Below are positions 6,748-13,637 of a DNA stretch of 13,765 bases, piece after piece. Each line of letters begins with the position of its first letter. Within the stretch, counting starts at the first letter, position 1. The position numbers and the translations under genes are program-made. The stretch covers positions 1 through 13,765 of the forward strand of contig CAKRXU010000053.1 in the NCBI GenBank assembly GCA_934424575.1, read 5' to 3'. A model generated the notes under the pieces. That model had not been told where the DNA came from. It was given only the letters and a program-made list of their open reading frames with translations, and ran no database searches. This DNA is from an uncultured Blautia sp. (lineage in GTDB: Bacteria; Bacillota; Clostridia; Lachnospirales; Lachnospiraceae).

Positions 6748-9024
6748 ATGATAGGAAAAAGCGTTCCGCGTGTAGACGCATATGAAAAGGTAACCGGAAG
6801 AGCCAAATTTACAGAGGATCTGATACCGCCGAGATGCCTGGTCGCCAAAGTGCTGCATGCATCGATCGGAAATGGTATCGTGACATCCATCGACACAAGT
6901 GAAGCAGAAGCGCTGGAAGGGGTTGTCAAAGTTGTGACTTTTAAGGATGTGCCGGAGCACTGTTATCCGACACCGGGACATCCATGGTCAGTAGAACCGG
7001 CGCACCAGGATGTGGCAGACCGGAATCTTCTTACTGGACGTGTCCGTTATTATGGTGATGATATTGCGGCAGTTGTTGCAGAGGACGAGATCACGGCAGC
7101 CAGGGCACTGAAACTGATCAAAGTGGAATATGAGGAATATCCGGTTGAGATCCATCCACGTAAATCCATGCAGGGAAGCCATCCGCCGATCCATTTCGAC
7201 AAGAAGGACAATGTTCTGGCACGCTCCAATTATTTTATCGGAGATGTCGATAAAGGCATGGAAGAATCAGAGACAGTTGTCCGGGGAACGTATAAGACCC
7301 CGATCGTCCAGCATTGTCATATCGAGAATCCAATTTCCTATGCTTACATGGAAAAGGGCAGGATCGTAGTAGTGACTTCCACACAGATCCCGCATATCGT
7401 CCGCCGTGTCATCGGCCAGGCACTGGGAATCCCGTGGGGCAATGTACGTGTCATTAAGCCGTATATCGGCGGAGGTTTCGGAAATAAGCAGGACGTTCTC
7501 TATGAACCGCTGAATGCCTTTCTGACCACGCAGGTTGGCGGCAGACCAGTCAAACTGGATATCAGCAGAGAAGAAACTTTCTGCAATACCAGGACCCGTC
7601 ATTCGATCGAATTCGACCTTGCAGCAGGCGTGGACAAAGACGGTAAGCTGCTTGCCAAGGATATGCATTCCTATTCCAACCAGGGAGCTTATGCCTCCCA
7701 TGGACACGCGATCGCGGCGAACGGTCTGACTTCCTGGCGTTTACAGTATGCCTGTTCAAATATCCGGGGAGAAGCATATACAGTCTATACCAACACCCCG
7801 GTCGGCGGCGCGATGCGAGGTTATGGGATCCCGCAGGTATGTTTCGCGATAGAAAGCTTCATGGATGATGTGGCAGCTGCGATCCATATGGATCCACTTG
7901 AATTCCGAAGAAAAAATCTGATCCAGGGATACTATGCAGACGTTTATCTGAAACCGATCGCGGCAAACTCAAACGGTATTTTTGAATGCCTCAAAAAAGG
8001 TGCAGATTACATCCACTGGGATGAGAAACGTAAGGAATATGCAAACCAGACCGGAGATGTACGAAGGGGAGTCGGTATGGCACTGTTTTCTTATAAAACA
8101 GGCGTATGGCCGATCTCTCTGGAGATCTCAGGAGCAAGGCTTTCCCTGAATCAGGATGGAAGCGTGCAGCTTACCCTTGGCGCGACAGAGATCGGCCAGG
8201 GTGCAGACACCGTATTCTCGCAGATGGTGGCAGAGACACTTCACACAGATATGGAACATGTACATATCATGTCCACACAGGATACGGATATTTCGCCATT
8301 TGATACGGGAGCTTATGCATCGAGACAGTCTTTCGTTACAGGAACGGCAGTCCGCCATTGTGCGGAGATCCTGCGTGACAAGATCCTTGCCTATGCCAAG
8401 ACACTGCTTTCGGAGATCGACACCACGGAACTTGAACTTCGGGACAACTGGATCTGGGCAGGCAAAGAGCAGGCAATCTCACTTGCAGCTCTTGCCGAGG
8501 AGAGCTATTACAGTCTCACCAATTCTTCTGTACTGACAACAGAAGTTTCCGAGCAGGTGAAAAAAAATACGATCGCGACCGGCTGCTGTTTTGCAGAAGT
8601 CGAAGTAGATATGAAGCTTGGAAAGATCAAAGTCCTCCATATCATCAATGTGCATGACAGCGGCAGGCTTCTGAACCCACAGCTTGCAGAGATGCAGGTA
8701 CATGGAGGCATGTCTATGGGTATGGGCTATGGTATCAGCGAGCAGCTCATTCTTGATGAGAAGACAGGACGGCCGCTGAACGGAAATCTTCTGGACTATA
8801 AACTGATGACCATGCTCGATACACCGGAACTCAAGGCAGATTTTGTCGAACTTGATGATCCGATCGGACCATATGGAAATAAGGCACTGGGCGAACCGCC
8901 TGCGATCCCGTGTGCACCGGCGATTCGAAATGCTGTCCTGCATGCCACAGGAGTTGCTTTTAACGAAAATCCACTGACACCGCAGAGACTGATCGATGGT
9001 TTCCAAAAAGCGGGACTGATCTGA
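6748..9024 (+). CDS. xdhA: Xanthine dehydrogenase molybdenum-binding subunit XdhA
   Basis: Large molybdopterin subunit of a three-subunit purine hydroxylase, 758 residues (E. coli XdhA about 752), very similar along its whole length by inspection. Motifs: GGGFGNKQ (241-248), AMRGYG with R357, ATEIGQGAD with Q484, STQDTD...GAYASRQS (509-527), NVHDSG (634-639) and LGEPP with the catalytic-position glutamate E716. Unlike the fused Xdh upstream, which has Glu at the first motif (E400), this protein has Gln (Q248), as I recall for E. coli XdhA. The iron-sulfur and FAD parts are on the next two genes. The start ATG follows AGGTGAGAGG. It is the first gene of unit 2, downstream of a folded leader with a terminator, so expression is probably attenuated. 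Substrate is probably xanthine or hypoxanthine. Confidence 0.94.
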   Translation: MIGKSVPRVDAYEKVTGRAKFTEDLIPPRCLVAKVLHASIGNGIVTSIDTSEAEALEGVVKVVTFKDVPEHCYPTPGHPWSVEPAHQDVADRNLLTGRVRYYGDDIAAVVAEDEITAARALKLIKVEYEEYPVEIHPRKSMQGSHPPIHFDKKDNVLARSNYFIGDVDKGMEESETVVRGTYKTPIVQHCHIENPISYAYMEKGRIVVVTSTQIPHIVRRVIGQALGIPWGNVRVIKPYIGGGFGNKQDVLYEPLNAFLTTQVGGRPVKLDISREETFCNTRTRHSIEFDLAAGVDKDGKLLAKDMHSYSNQGAYASHGHAIAANGLTSWRLQYACSNIRGEAYTVYTNTPVGGAMRGYGIPQVCFAIESFMDDVAAAIHMDPLEFRRKNLIQGYYADVYLKPIAANSNGIFECLKKGADYIHWDEKRKEYANQTGDVRRGVGMALFSYKTGVWPISLEISGARLSLNQDGSVQLTLGATEIGQGADTVFSQMVAETLHTDMEHVHIMSTQDTDISPFDTGAYASRQSFVTGTAVRHCAEILRDKILAYAKTLLSEIDTTELELRDNWIWAGKEQAISLAALAEESYYSLTNSSVLTTEVSEQVKKNTIATGCCFAEVEVDMKLGKIKVLHIINVHDSGRLLNPQLAEMQVHGGMSMGMGYGISEQLILDEKTGRPLNGNLLDYKLMTMLDTPELKADFVELDDPIGPYGNKALGEPPAIPCAPAIRNAVLHATGVAFNENPLTPQRLIDGFQKAGLI

Positions 9025-9039
9025 AAGGGGGAAGACGTC

Positions 9040-9948
9040 ATGTATGATATTGAAAATTATTATAATGCAAAAACCGTTTCAGAAGCAGTGGAACTTCTTA
9101 CGGAACATCCGGACGCAAGGATCATTTCCGGGGGAAGCGATGTCCTGATCAAGATCCGTGAGGGAAGGATGGCAGGCACTTCGCTGGTGTCGATCCGTGA
9201 CATCGAAAAACTTAAGGGAATTGAGAAGAAAGATTCCGGGGATATTTATATAGGGGCAGGAACAGTGTTTTCACATATCACAGCAGATCCGATCATTCAG
9301 GAGTGTGTTCCTGTACTTGGGGAGGCGGTAGACCAGGTTGGCGGACCGCAGATCCGAAATATCGGAACGATCGGTGGAAATATCTGCAACGGTGCAGTCA
9401 GTGCCGACAGTGTGCCGACGGTTTTTTCCTATAATTCACTTCTGCATATCGCGAATGCGGACGGAGGCAGAGTCGTTCCGGTCAGAGAATTCTATCTTGG
9501 ACCTGGACGGGTGGCACTCAAGCAGGGAGAGGTGCTGATGCATGTGGTGATCCCGCGTGCCGAGTATGAAGGTTATCATGGACATTACATCAAATATTCC
9601 ATGCGAAATGCCATGGATATCGCAACGTTAAGCTGTAGTGTAGTCAGCAAAGTAGATCCGGAAACGAAGATCCTGGAAGATGTACGCATCACATTTGGCG
9701 TAGCTGCACCGGTACCGTACCGCTGTGTGGAGACAGAAGAACTTCTGAAGGGACGGAAACTTGGAGAAGAGCTGTACCGGAAGCTTGAGGACAGCATCCG
9801 AAGTGAGATCCATCCGCGAGATTCCTGGAGAGCGTCGAAGGCTTTTCGTCTGCAGATCGGCGGAGAAATCGCCCGCAGGGCACTGATCCGGACTGTGGAA
9901 CTTGCCGGTGTGCCGGTCGACAGCGTCAGTGGAGGTGAAATGGCATGA
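9040..9948 (+). CDS. xdhB: Xanthine dehydrogenase FAD-binding subunit XdhB
   Basis: FAD subunit that takes electrons from the [2Fe-2S] clusters of XdhC and passes them to NAD+ or another acceptor. It has 302 residues (E. coli XdhB about 292). FAD-binding motifs are SGGSDVLI (30-37) and GPQIRNIGTIGGNICNG (102-118). The C-terminal CO-dehydrogenase-flavoprotein-like domain includes ITFGVAAPVP (217-226) and PRDSWRASKAFR (259-270). The gene starts 15 bases after the xdhA stop with AAAGGGGG as ribosome site, and its last four bases overlap xdhC (ATGA). It is the only FAD subunit in the window and clearly belongs to XdhA/XdhC by order and by resemblance to E. coli XdhB. Whether it can also serve the fused Xdh cannot be told from sequence. 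Confidence 0.93.
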   Translation: MYDIENYYNAKTVSEAVELLTEHPDARIISGGSDVLIKIREGRMAGTSLVSIRDIEKLKGIEKKDSGDIYIGAGTVFSHITADPIIQECVPVLGEAVDQVGGPQIRNIGTIGGNICNGAVSADSVPTVFSYNSLLHIANADGGRVVPVREFYLGPGRVALKQGEVLMHVVIPRAEYEGYHGHYIKYSMRNAMDIATLSCSVVSKVDPETKILEDVRITFGVAAPVPYRCVETEELLKGRKLGEELYRKLEDSIRSEIHPRDSWRASKAFRLQIGGEIARRALIRTVELAGVPVDSVSGGEMA

Positions 9949-10439
9949 AGAGACAGAAAGTACTCGTACAGTGTATTGTAAACGGAGAAGAAGTTGCGGA
10001 GTATGTAGACCCGAGAGAATCGCTTCTGGATATGCTACGTAATCATCTTGGCCTTACTTCCGTCAAAAAAGGCTGTGAAGTAGGCGAATGTGGTGCCTGT
10101 ACCGTCATCATAGACGGAGAAACGATAGATTCCTGCATCTATCTTGCTGTCTGGGCGGAGGGTAAAAACATCCGCACCCTCGAAGGTCTGGAAAAAGACG
10201 GGCAGATCACAAGAATCCAGGAAGCATTTATCGAAGAAGGTGCAGTTCAGTGCGGTTTCTGTACACCGGGATTTATCATGTCTGCGACTGTCCTTCTGGA
10301 GCAGGGCAAAGAACTCACCAGAGATGAGATCCGCAAAAAAATGTCCGGAAACCTCTGCCGCTGTACCGGATATCAGAATATCGTCAATGCGGTAGATAAA
10401 GTCATGCATGAAAATGCAGAAAGCAGCAGAAAGGAATAA
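9945..10439 (+). CDS. xdhC: Xanthine dehydrogenase [2Fe-2S] subunit XdhC
   Basis: Iron-sulfur subunit with two [2Fe-2S] clusters linking the molybdenum site of XdhA to the FAD of XdhB. It has 164 residues (E. coli XdhC about 159). Plant-type ferredoxin ligands are C44, C49, C52 and C64 (CEVGECGACTV...DSC). The alpha-helical second domain carries C103, C106, C138 and C140 (QCGFCTPG, LCRCTGYQ). All eight ligands are present. The start is set by the ATGA overlap with xdhB and GGAGGTGAA five bases upstream, so the two subunits are translationally coupled. yqeB begins eight bases after the stop. The similarity to the first 150 residues of the fused Xdh shows how the two hydroxylases differ in gene arrangement. 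Confidence 0.94.
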   Translation: MKRQKVLVQCIVNGEEVAEYVDPRESLLDMLRNHLGLTSVKKGCEVGECGACTVIIDGETIDSCIYLAVWAEGKNIRTLEGLEKDGQITRIQEAFIEEGAVQCGFCTPGFIMSATVLLEQGKELTRDEIRKKMSGNLCRCTGYQNIVNAVDKVMHENAESSRKE

Positions 10440-10446
10440 AAGTAAC

Positions 10447-11250
10447 ATGGAATACAAGACAAAACTGATCGTTCGCGGAGGAGGAGATCTTGCCAGCGGG
10501 GTGATCTATCGATTATATCGATGCGGCTATCAGGTACTGGTACTGGAATGTAAGAGACCAAGCGCGATCCGAAGAGAAGTTTCTTTTGGAGAGGCAGTCT
10601 ACGATGGAACTTCCTGTGTTGAGGGAGTGACAGGAAGGCTGATCACGAAGGTCAGTGAATGCCAGAAAGTCTGGGAGAATGGAGAGCTTCCGATCCTTGT
10701 CGATGAGAGCGGGGAAGCGGTGAAAGAGTTGAAACCGGATGCGCTGATCGATGCGATCCTTGCAAAGAGAAATCTTGGAACAACGAGGGACATGGCACCT
10801 CTCACTGTCGCGCTGGGACCTGGCTTTGAAGCCGGAAAGGACGTAGATTTTGTCATAGAAACGCAGAGAGGGCATGACCTTGCAAGGATCATCTCCGAAG
10901 GACCGGCAACACCAAACACAGGAGTTCCCGGCATCATTGCAGGATATGGCAAGGAGAGAGTGATCCATTCCCCGGCAGCAGGGATCATGCATAACCGTTC
11001 TCGAATAGGAGATATTGTAGAAAAAGATCAGATCATAGCGATGGTCGATGAGACGCCGGTCTATGCGTCTCTGACCGGTGTTCTCAGAGGAATCATCCGC
11101 GATGGCTACAAAGTGCCGAAGGGAATGAAGATCGCAGACATCGATCCACGTAAAGAGCAGAAGAAAAACTGTAATACCATCTCGGACAAAGCCCGCTGCA
11201 TCGCCGGAAGTGTCGTGGAAGTCCTGATGGCGAACGGAGTGCTGCCGTGA
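10447..11250 (+). CDS. yqeB: YqeB-type selenium-dependent molybdenum hydroxylase maturation protein
   Basis: YqeB/EF2563 family, thought to help mature selenium-dependent molybdenum hydroxylases. It has 267 residues, like the short form known from Enterococcus; E. coli YqeB is about twice as long. Seen: GGGDLASG (11-18), which looks like a Rossmann nucleotide-binding loop, ALGPGFEAG (122-130), RGHDLARII (141-149), and a C-terminal biotinyl/lipoyl-like fold around GDIVEKDQ...VYASLTGVL (188-213), then DIDPR (231-235). I chose the ATG at 10447, eleven bases after AAAGGAA; the frame is open further upstream into xdhC (an ATG at 10408), but that would overlap xdhC by 32 bases. The stop overlaps the next gene (TGATG). 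The position between xdhC and yqeC-mocA supports a role in cofactor or selenium insertion. The exact reaction is not known to me. Confidence 0.88.
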   Translation: MEYKTKLIVRGGGDLASGVIYRLYRCGYQVLVLECKRPSAIRREVSFGEAVYDGTSCVEGVTGRLITKVSECQKVWENGELPILVDESGEAVKELKPDALIDAILAKRNLGTTRDMAPLTVALGPGFEAGKDVDFVIETQRGHDLARIISEGPATPNTGVPGIIAGYGKERVIHSPAAGIMHNRSRIGDIVEKDQIIAMVDETPVYASLTGVLRGIIRDGYKVPKGMKIADIDPRKEQKKNCNTISDKARCIAGSVVEVLMANGVLP

Positions 11251-12623
11251 TGAAAAAGATACTTCTGGAAGTACTGGCGATCAATACAGAAAAAATATCC
11301 ACGATCGCTGTAGTTGGCGGCGGCGGCAAGACCAGCCTGATCTTTCGGCTGATGGAAAGCTTTGTTTCTATTGGAAAAAAAGTGATCGTGACAACGACCA
11401 CACACATGGCATATGAGCCGGAGCGGCCGTTTGTGGAGGACGGAGATATTGACGAGGTTCGGAAGGATCTGCAGAGATATCACTATACGGTAGCAGCCAG
11501 TCTTGACCGCGAGACGGGGAAGATTGGCTGTCTTCCGGAAGAGAAATTAGAGGAACTGAGAGGACTCGCAGATGTCCTTCTGATCGAAGCAGACGGCGCA
11601 AAGCGCCTGCCACTCAAAGTACCGGGAGAACAGGAACCAGTGATCCCGGAGTTTGCGGAGATGGTTATCGGAGTTGTTGGTGTGGATGCTCTCGGAGAGC
11701 CAATCCAGAAGACCTGCCACAGACCGGAGAAAGTTGCGGATTTTCTTGGAAAAGGAATGGAAGAGGTGGTTACAGAGGATGATATCGTGAAGATCGCTGT
11801 TTCCACGGATGCATTAAGGAAATGTGTGGATGGACGCGAGTATTGTGTTCTGTTAAATAAAGCAGATATCCGGGGGAAAGCCGAGGCAGCAGAGAGAATC
11901 GCAGGGAAACTGGAAGAGCAGGGAGTTCATGCGGTCTGGGGGAGTTTACAGAAGCAAAATTATAATAGTATCTGTAATTGTATTGATAGGACAGAAGAAA
12001 AAGCAGAAGTGTGGATGAATAAGTTGCAGGAGCCGCAAAATAAAGGTAGCCAGGCACAGGAAAAGCCCACATTCATCATGCTGGCAGCAGGAAACAGCCG
12101 CCGTTTCGGCTCCAACAAGCTGCTGTACGAAATCGGCGGAGTGCCGATGTATCTGCGTACATTGCACAAGCTTCAAAAGGCAGCGTCAGAACTCGGAAAC
12201 TGCGAGATCATAGTCGTCACCCAGTACGAAGAAATAGCTTCCAAAGCACAAGAATCAGGAGTCCGGGTCCTGATCAATTCACACCCGGAACGTGGCATTT
12301 CCTCATCCATGCAGATCGGCCTAGCCGCTGCAAAAGAATCGGCCGCCTGCCTTTTTATCGTATCCGACCAGCCCTGGCTCACCACAGAGACCATCGTCAA
12401 TCTGGTGTACAAATTTCAATCAGAACACAAAGGCATGGCATGCACCCTCCTTAACGACAAAACCGGAAACCCCTGCATCTTCTCCCGGAAATATTACCAG
12501 GAACTACAGGAGATCACCGGCGACAAAGGCGGAAAACAGATCATAAACAAACATCCCGAGGATGTGGCATATCTTGAGATCGAAGATGCGAAGGAACTTG
12601 TGGATGTGGATACGCTGTACTAA
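11250..12623 (+). CDS. yqeC/mocA: YqeC-MocA fusion, hydroxylase accessory NTPase plus molybdenum cofactor cytidylyltransferase
   Basis: Two maturation proteins joined in one 457-residue chain. Residues 1-~250 are YqeC: P-loop GGGGKTS (23-29), LIEADGAKRLPLK (111-123), GVVGVDALG (141-149) and NKAD (203-206). Residues ~273-457 are MocA/YgfJ, a MobA-like nucleotidyltransferase that joins CMP to molybdopterin: LAAGNSRRFGSNKLL (278-292), SDQPW (372-376), GNPCIFSRKYY (406-416) and GDKGGKQ (424-430). A Gln/Lys/Glu-rich linker (~240-272) lies between. E. coli has these as two proteins of about 256 and 192 residues, whose sum matches. The start is the ATG overlapping the yqeB stop (TGATG); a GTG one codon earlier is possible. 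Last gene of unit 2, followed by a hairpin. MCD-type cofactor is implied for the two hydroxylases. Confidence 0.87.
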   Translation: MKKILLEVLAINTEKISTIAVVGGGGKTSLIFRLMESFVSIGKKVIVTTTTHMAYEPERPFVEDGDIDEVRKDLQRYHYTVAASLDRETGKIGCLPEEKLEELRGLADVLLIEADGAKRLPLKVPGEQEPVIPEFAEMVIGVVGVDALGEPIQKTCHRPEKVADFLGKGMEEVVTEDDIVKIAVSTDALRKCVDGREYCVLLNKADIRGKAEAAERIAGKLEEQGVHAVWGSLQKQNYNSICNCIDRTEEKAEVWMNKLQEPQNKGSQAQEKPTFIMLAAGNSRRFGSNKLLYEIGGVPMYLRTLHKLQKAASELGNCEIIVVTQYEEIASKAQESGVRVLINSHPERGISSSMQIGLAAAKESAACLFIVSDQPWLTTETIVNLVYKFQSEHKGMACTLLNDKTGNPCIFSRKYYQELQEITGDKGGKQIINKHPEDVAYLEIEDAKELVDVDTLY

Positions 12624-12643
12624 TGATGGCAGACAATGAAGAA

Positions 12644-12684
12644 GGAGCCGATTTCCATAGAGAGGGATTTCGACTCCTTTATTA
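12644..12684 (+). terminator. Imperfect hairpin, probable terminator of the xdhABC unit
   Basis: GGAGCCGATTTCC (12644-12656) can pair with GGATTTCGACTCC (12665-12677) at 10 of 13 positions, with loop ATAGAGAG, followed by TTTATTAT. It starts 20 bases after the yqeC-mocA stop. On the minus strand the same stem is followed by TTCTTC, so it may work both ways between the converging genes. Confidence 0.55.
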
Positions 12685-12688
12685 TATG

Positions 12689-12802
12689 TTATGTTAGCAT
12701 TGCTATGATTTTTCTGACTGATGCTTCGCAAGAAATGCTTTCATTATTTACCCAAAGAAATGCAGAAATGCAATCTGTATCAAAGAAAAGTGGCTCAGTC
12801 AA
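12689..12802 (-). pseudogene. 5' fragment of a PIN-domain gene
   Basis: Reading the minus strand from a TTG at 12802, which overlaps the end of the peptidase gene by eight bases, gives 37 codons. The first ~23 contain LFFDTDCISAFLWV followed by NNESI. This resembles the first beta strand of PIN ribonucleases, with an early Asp (D8, D10). After that the sequence (residues 24-37) no longer looks like PIN and ends at a TAA. A PIN domain needs about 130 residues, so this is only the beginning of the gene. PIN genes follow ImmA-type peptidase genes in many Firmicutes, which fits the overlap seen. There is no sign of the remaining PIN active-site acidic residues downstream. Probably non-functional. 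Confidence 0.5.
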
Positions 12803-13397
12803 TCAATTCACCACCTTCCTCGGTGCCATATACGAGATCATCTCTGAAAGCAGTGAGCAATAATTCTTCATATTTTCCATATGAAACAATATCACGATTT
12901 AATAACTGGTCAGCCTGGTTAATATAATGACCATAGGTGCGATATTGTTTTTCTTCAGGTAATGGACGATACAAATCAGAACTATAGCCCATTGTCTCTG
13001 CCTGTCGTCTGACACTGATATTTAACAAAGCATCAAGTTCCTCTCGGTTTATATAGCCACAATTATTTAACTGATACACGGCAGTCTGATGGCTGACTCC
13101 GAAATACTGCTCAATGCGGATAATATCCTGAAGGGTAATTTTGCCTCCGTGCTTTGAAATAAGTTTATCTGCTTTGTCAGCTAATGCTGCACGAGGCATT
13201 AAAAAATATGCAGCAAAAGCATCGGCCATTTTTTCTGTTTCATTGCCTGTACCGATTGACTTGGCACAAACAGATTTCATATTATTATCATAAAACAAAT
13301 GGTAAAATTCGTGAGCAAGTGAGAAACGCTGCCGTCCTAATGTCATTGATGAATTTAATGCTATGGTGCATCTTTCCTCAGTCCCTTTGATACACAT
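12795..13397 (-). pseudogene. ImmA/IrrE-family zinc peptidase, N-terminally truncated
   Basis: The frame encodes about 200 residues of an ImmA/IrrE-type metallopeptidase. The zinc motif HExxH is seen as SLAHEFYHLFYD (about residues 26-37 from the ATG at 13397), followed by EKMADAFAAYFLMP, the usual third-ligand helix. The sequence then continues to a normal-looking C-terminus. Family members of this type usually have an Xre helix-turn-helix and further residues before the catalytic domain. Here only ISG plus a few codons precede it, and beyond 13398 the DNA turns into the tail of an unrelated gene on the other strand. No good ribosome site precedes the ATG. I therefore call it a broken 3' remnant, though an intact short peptidase cannot be excluded. 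Intact relatives cleave repressors in mobile elements or act in stress and toxin-antitoxin-like modules. Confidence 0.65.
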
Positions 13398-13401
13398 TCC
13401 A

Positions 13402-13500
13402 CTGATCTTATGCGAAATATTAGGTATTAGTCTTAATGAGTTTTTGGCTGGTGAAGATATTGAGATAGATAATATTGAAAAAAATCAGAAGATACATTGA
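13402..13500 (+). pseudogene. 3' tail of an Xre-type helix-turn-helix regulator
   Basis: The plus-strand frame starting at 13402 reads L-I followed by LCEILGISLNEFLAGED and about 13 more residues to a TGA at 13498. LxEILGISLNEFLAGE is the typical end of the Xre/HTH_3 DNA-binding domain of clostridial regulators. Nothing like the earlier helices lies upstream, because that space is the 5' end of the peptidase remnant on the other strand. It has no start codon and cannot be expressed alone. A run of seven A (13478-13484) lies near its end. A one-base slip there would join it to another open frame reading to a TAG at 13547, so the tail may itself have been frameshifted. Confidence 0.5.
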
Positions 13501-13566
13501 TACAGATAATGAGTACATGTATTACTATTCGGTTGAATTTATAAAATAGCACTAATAAAAATAAGA

Positions 13567-13608
13567 GGATGTCACGTAATCTGCTTTGATTCGGTGGCAT
13601 CCTTTTTT
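13567..13608 (+). terminator. Strong intrinsic terminator between the remnants and the AraC gene
   Basis: GGATGTCAC (13567-13575) pairs with GTGGCATCC (13594-13602), 9 bp with one G-T pair, followed by TTTTTT. On the other strand the stem is followed by CTTATTTTTATT, so it may also end the minus-strand AraC transcript. Confidence 0.8.
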
Positions 13609-13637
13609 GACATTTAGTTTTTATGACATTATAGATT

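Noticed and set aside
8479..9006. Open frame of 175 codons on the minus strand inside xdhA
   Set aside because: It lies opposite the conserved C-terminal part of XdhA, including LGEPP, and shows no protein family features.
3408..9024. Selenocysteine in the hydroxylases
   Set aside because: All frames are open with no internal UGA and no SECIS-like context is needed; the family uses labile selenium.
12636..12863. Plus-strand frame of 75 codons after yqeC-mocA
   Set aside because: It runs through the terminator hairpin and opposite the PIN and peptidase coding sequence, both better supported on the minus strand.
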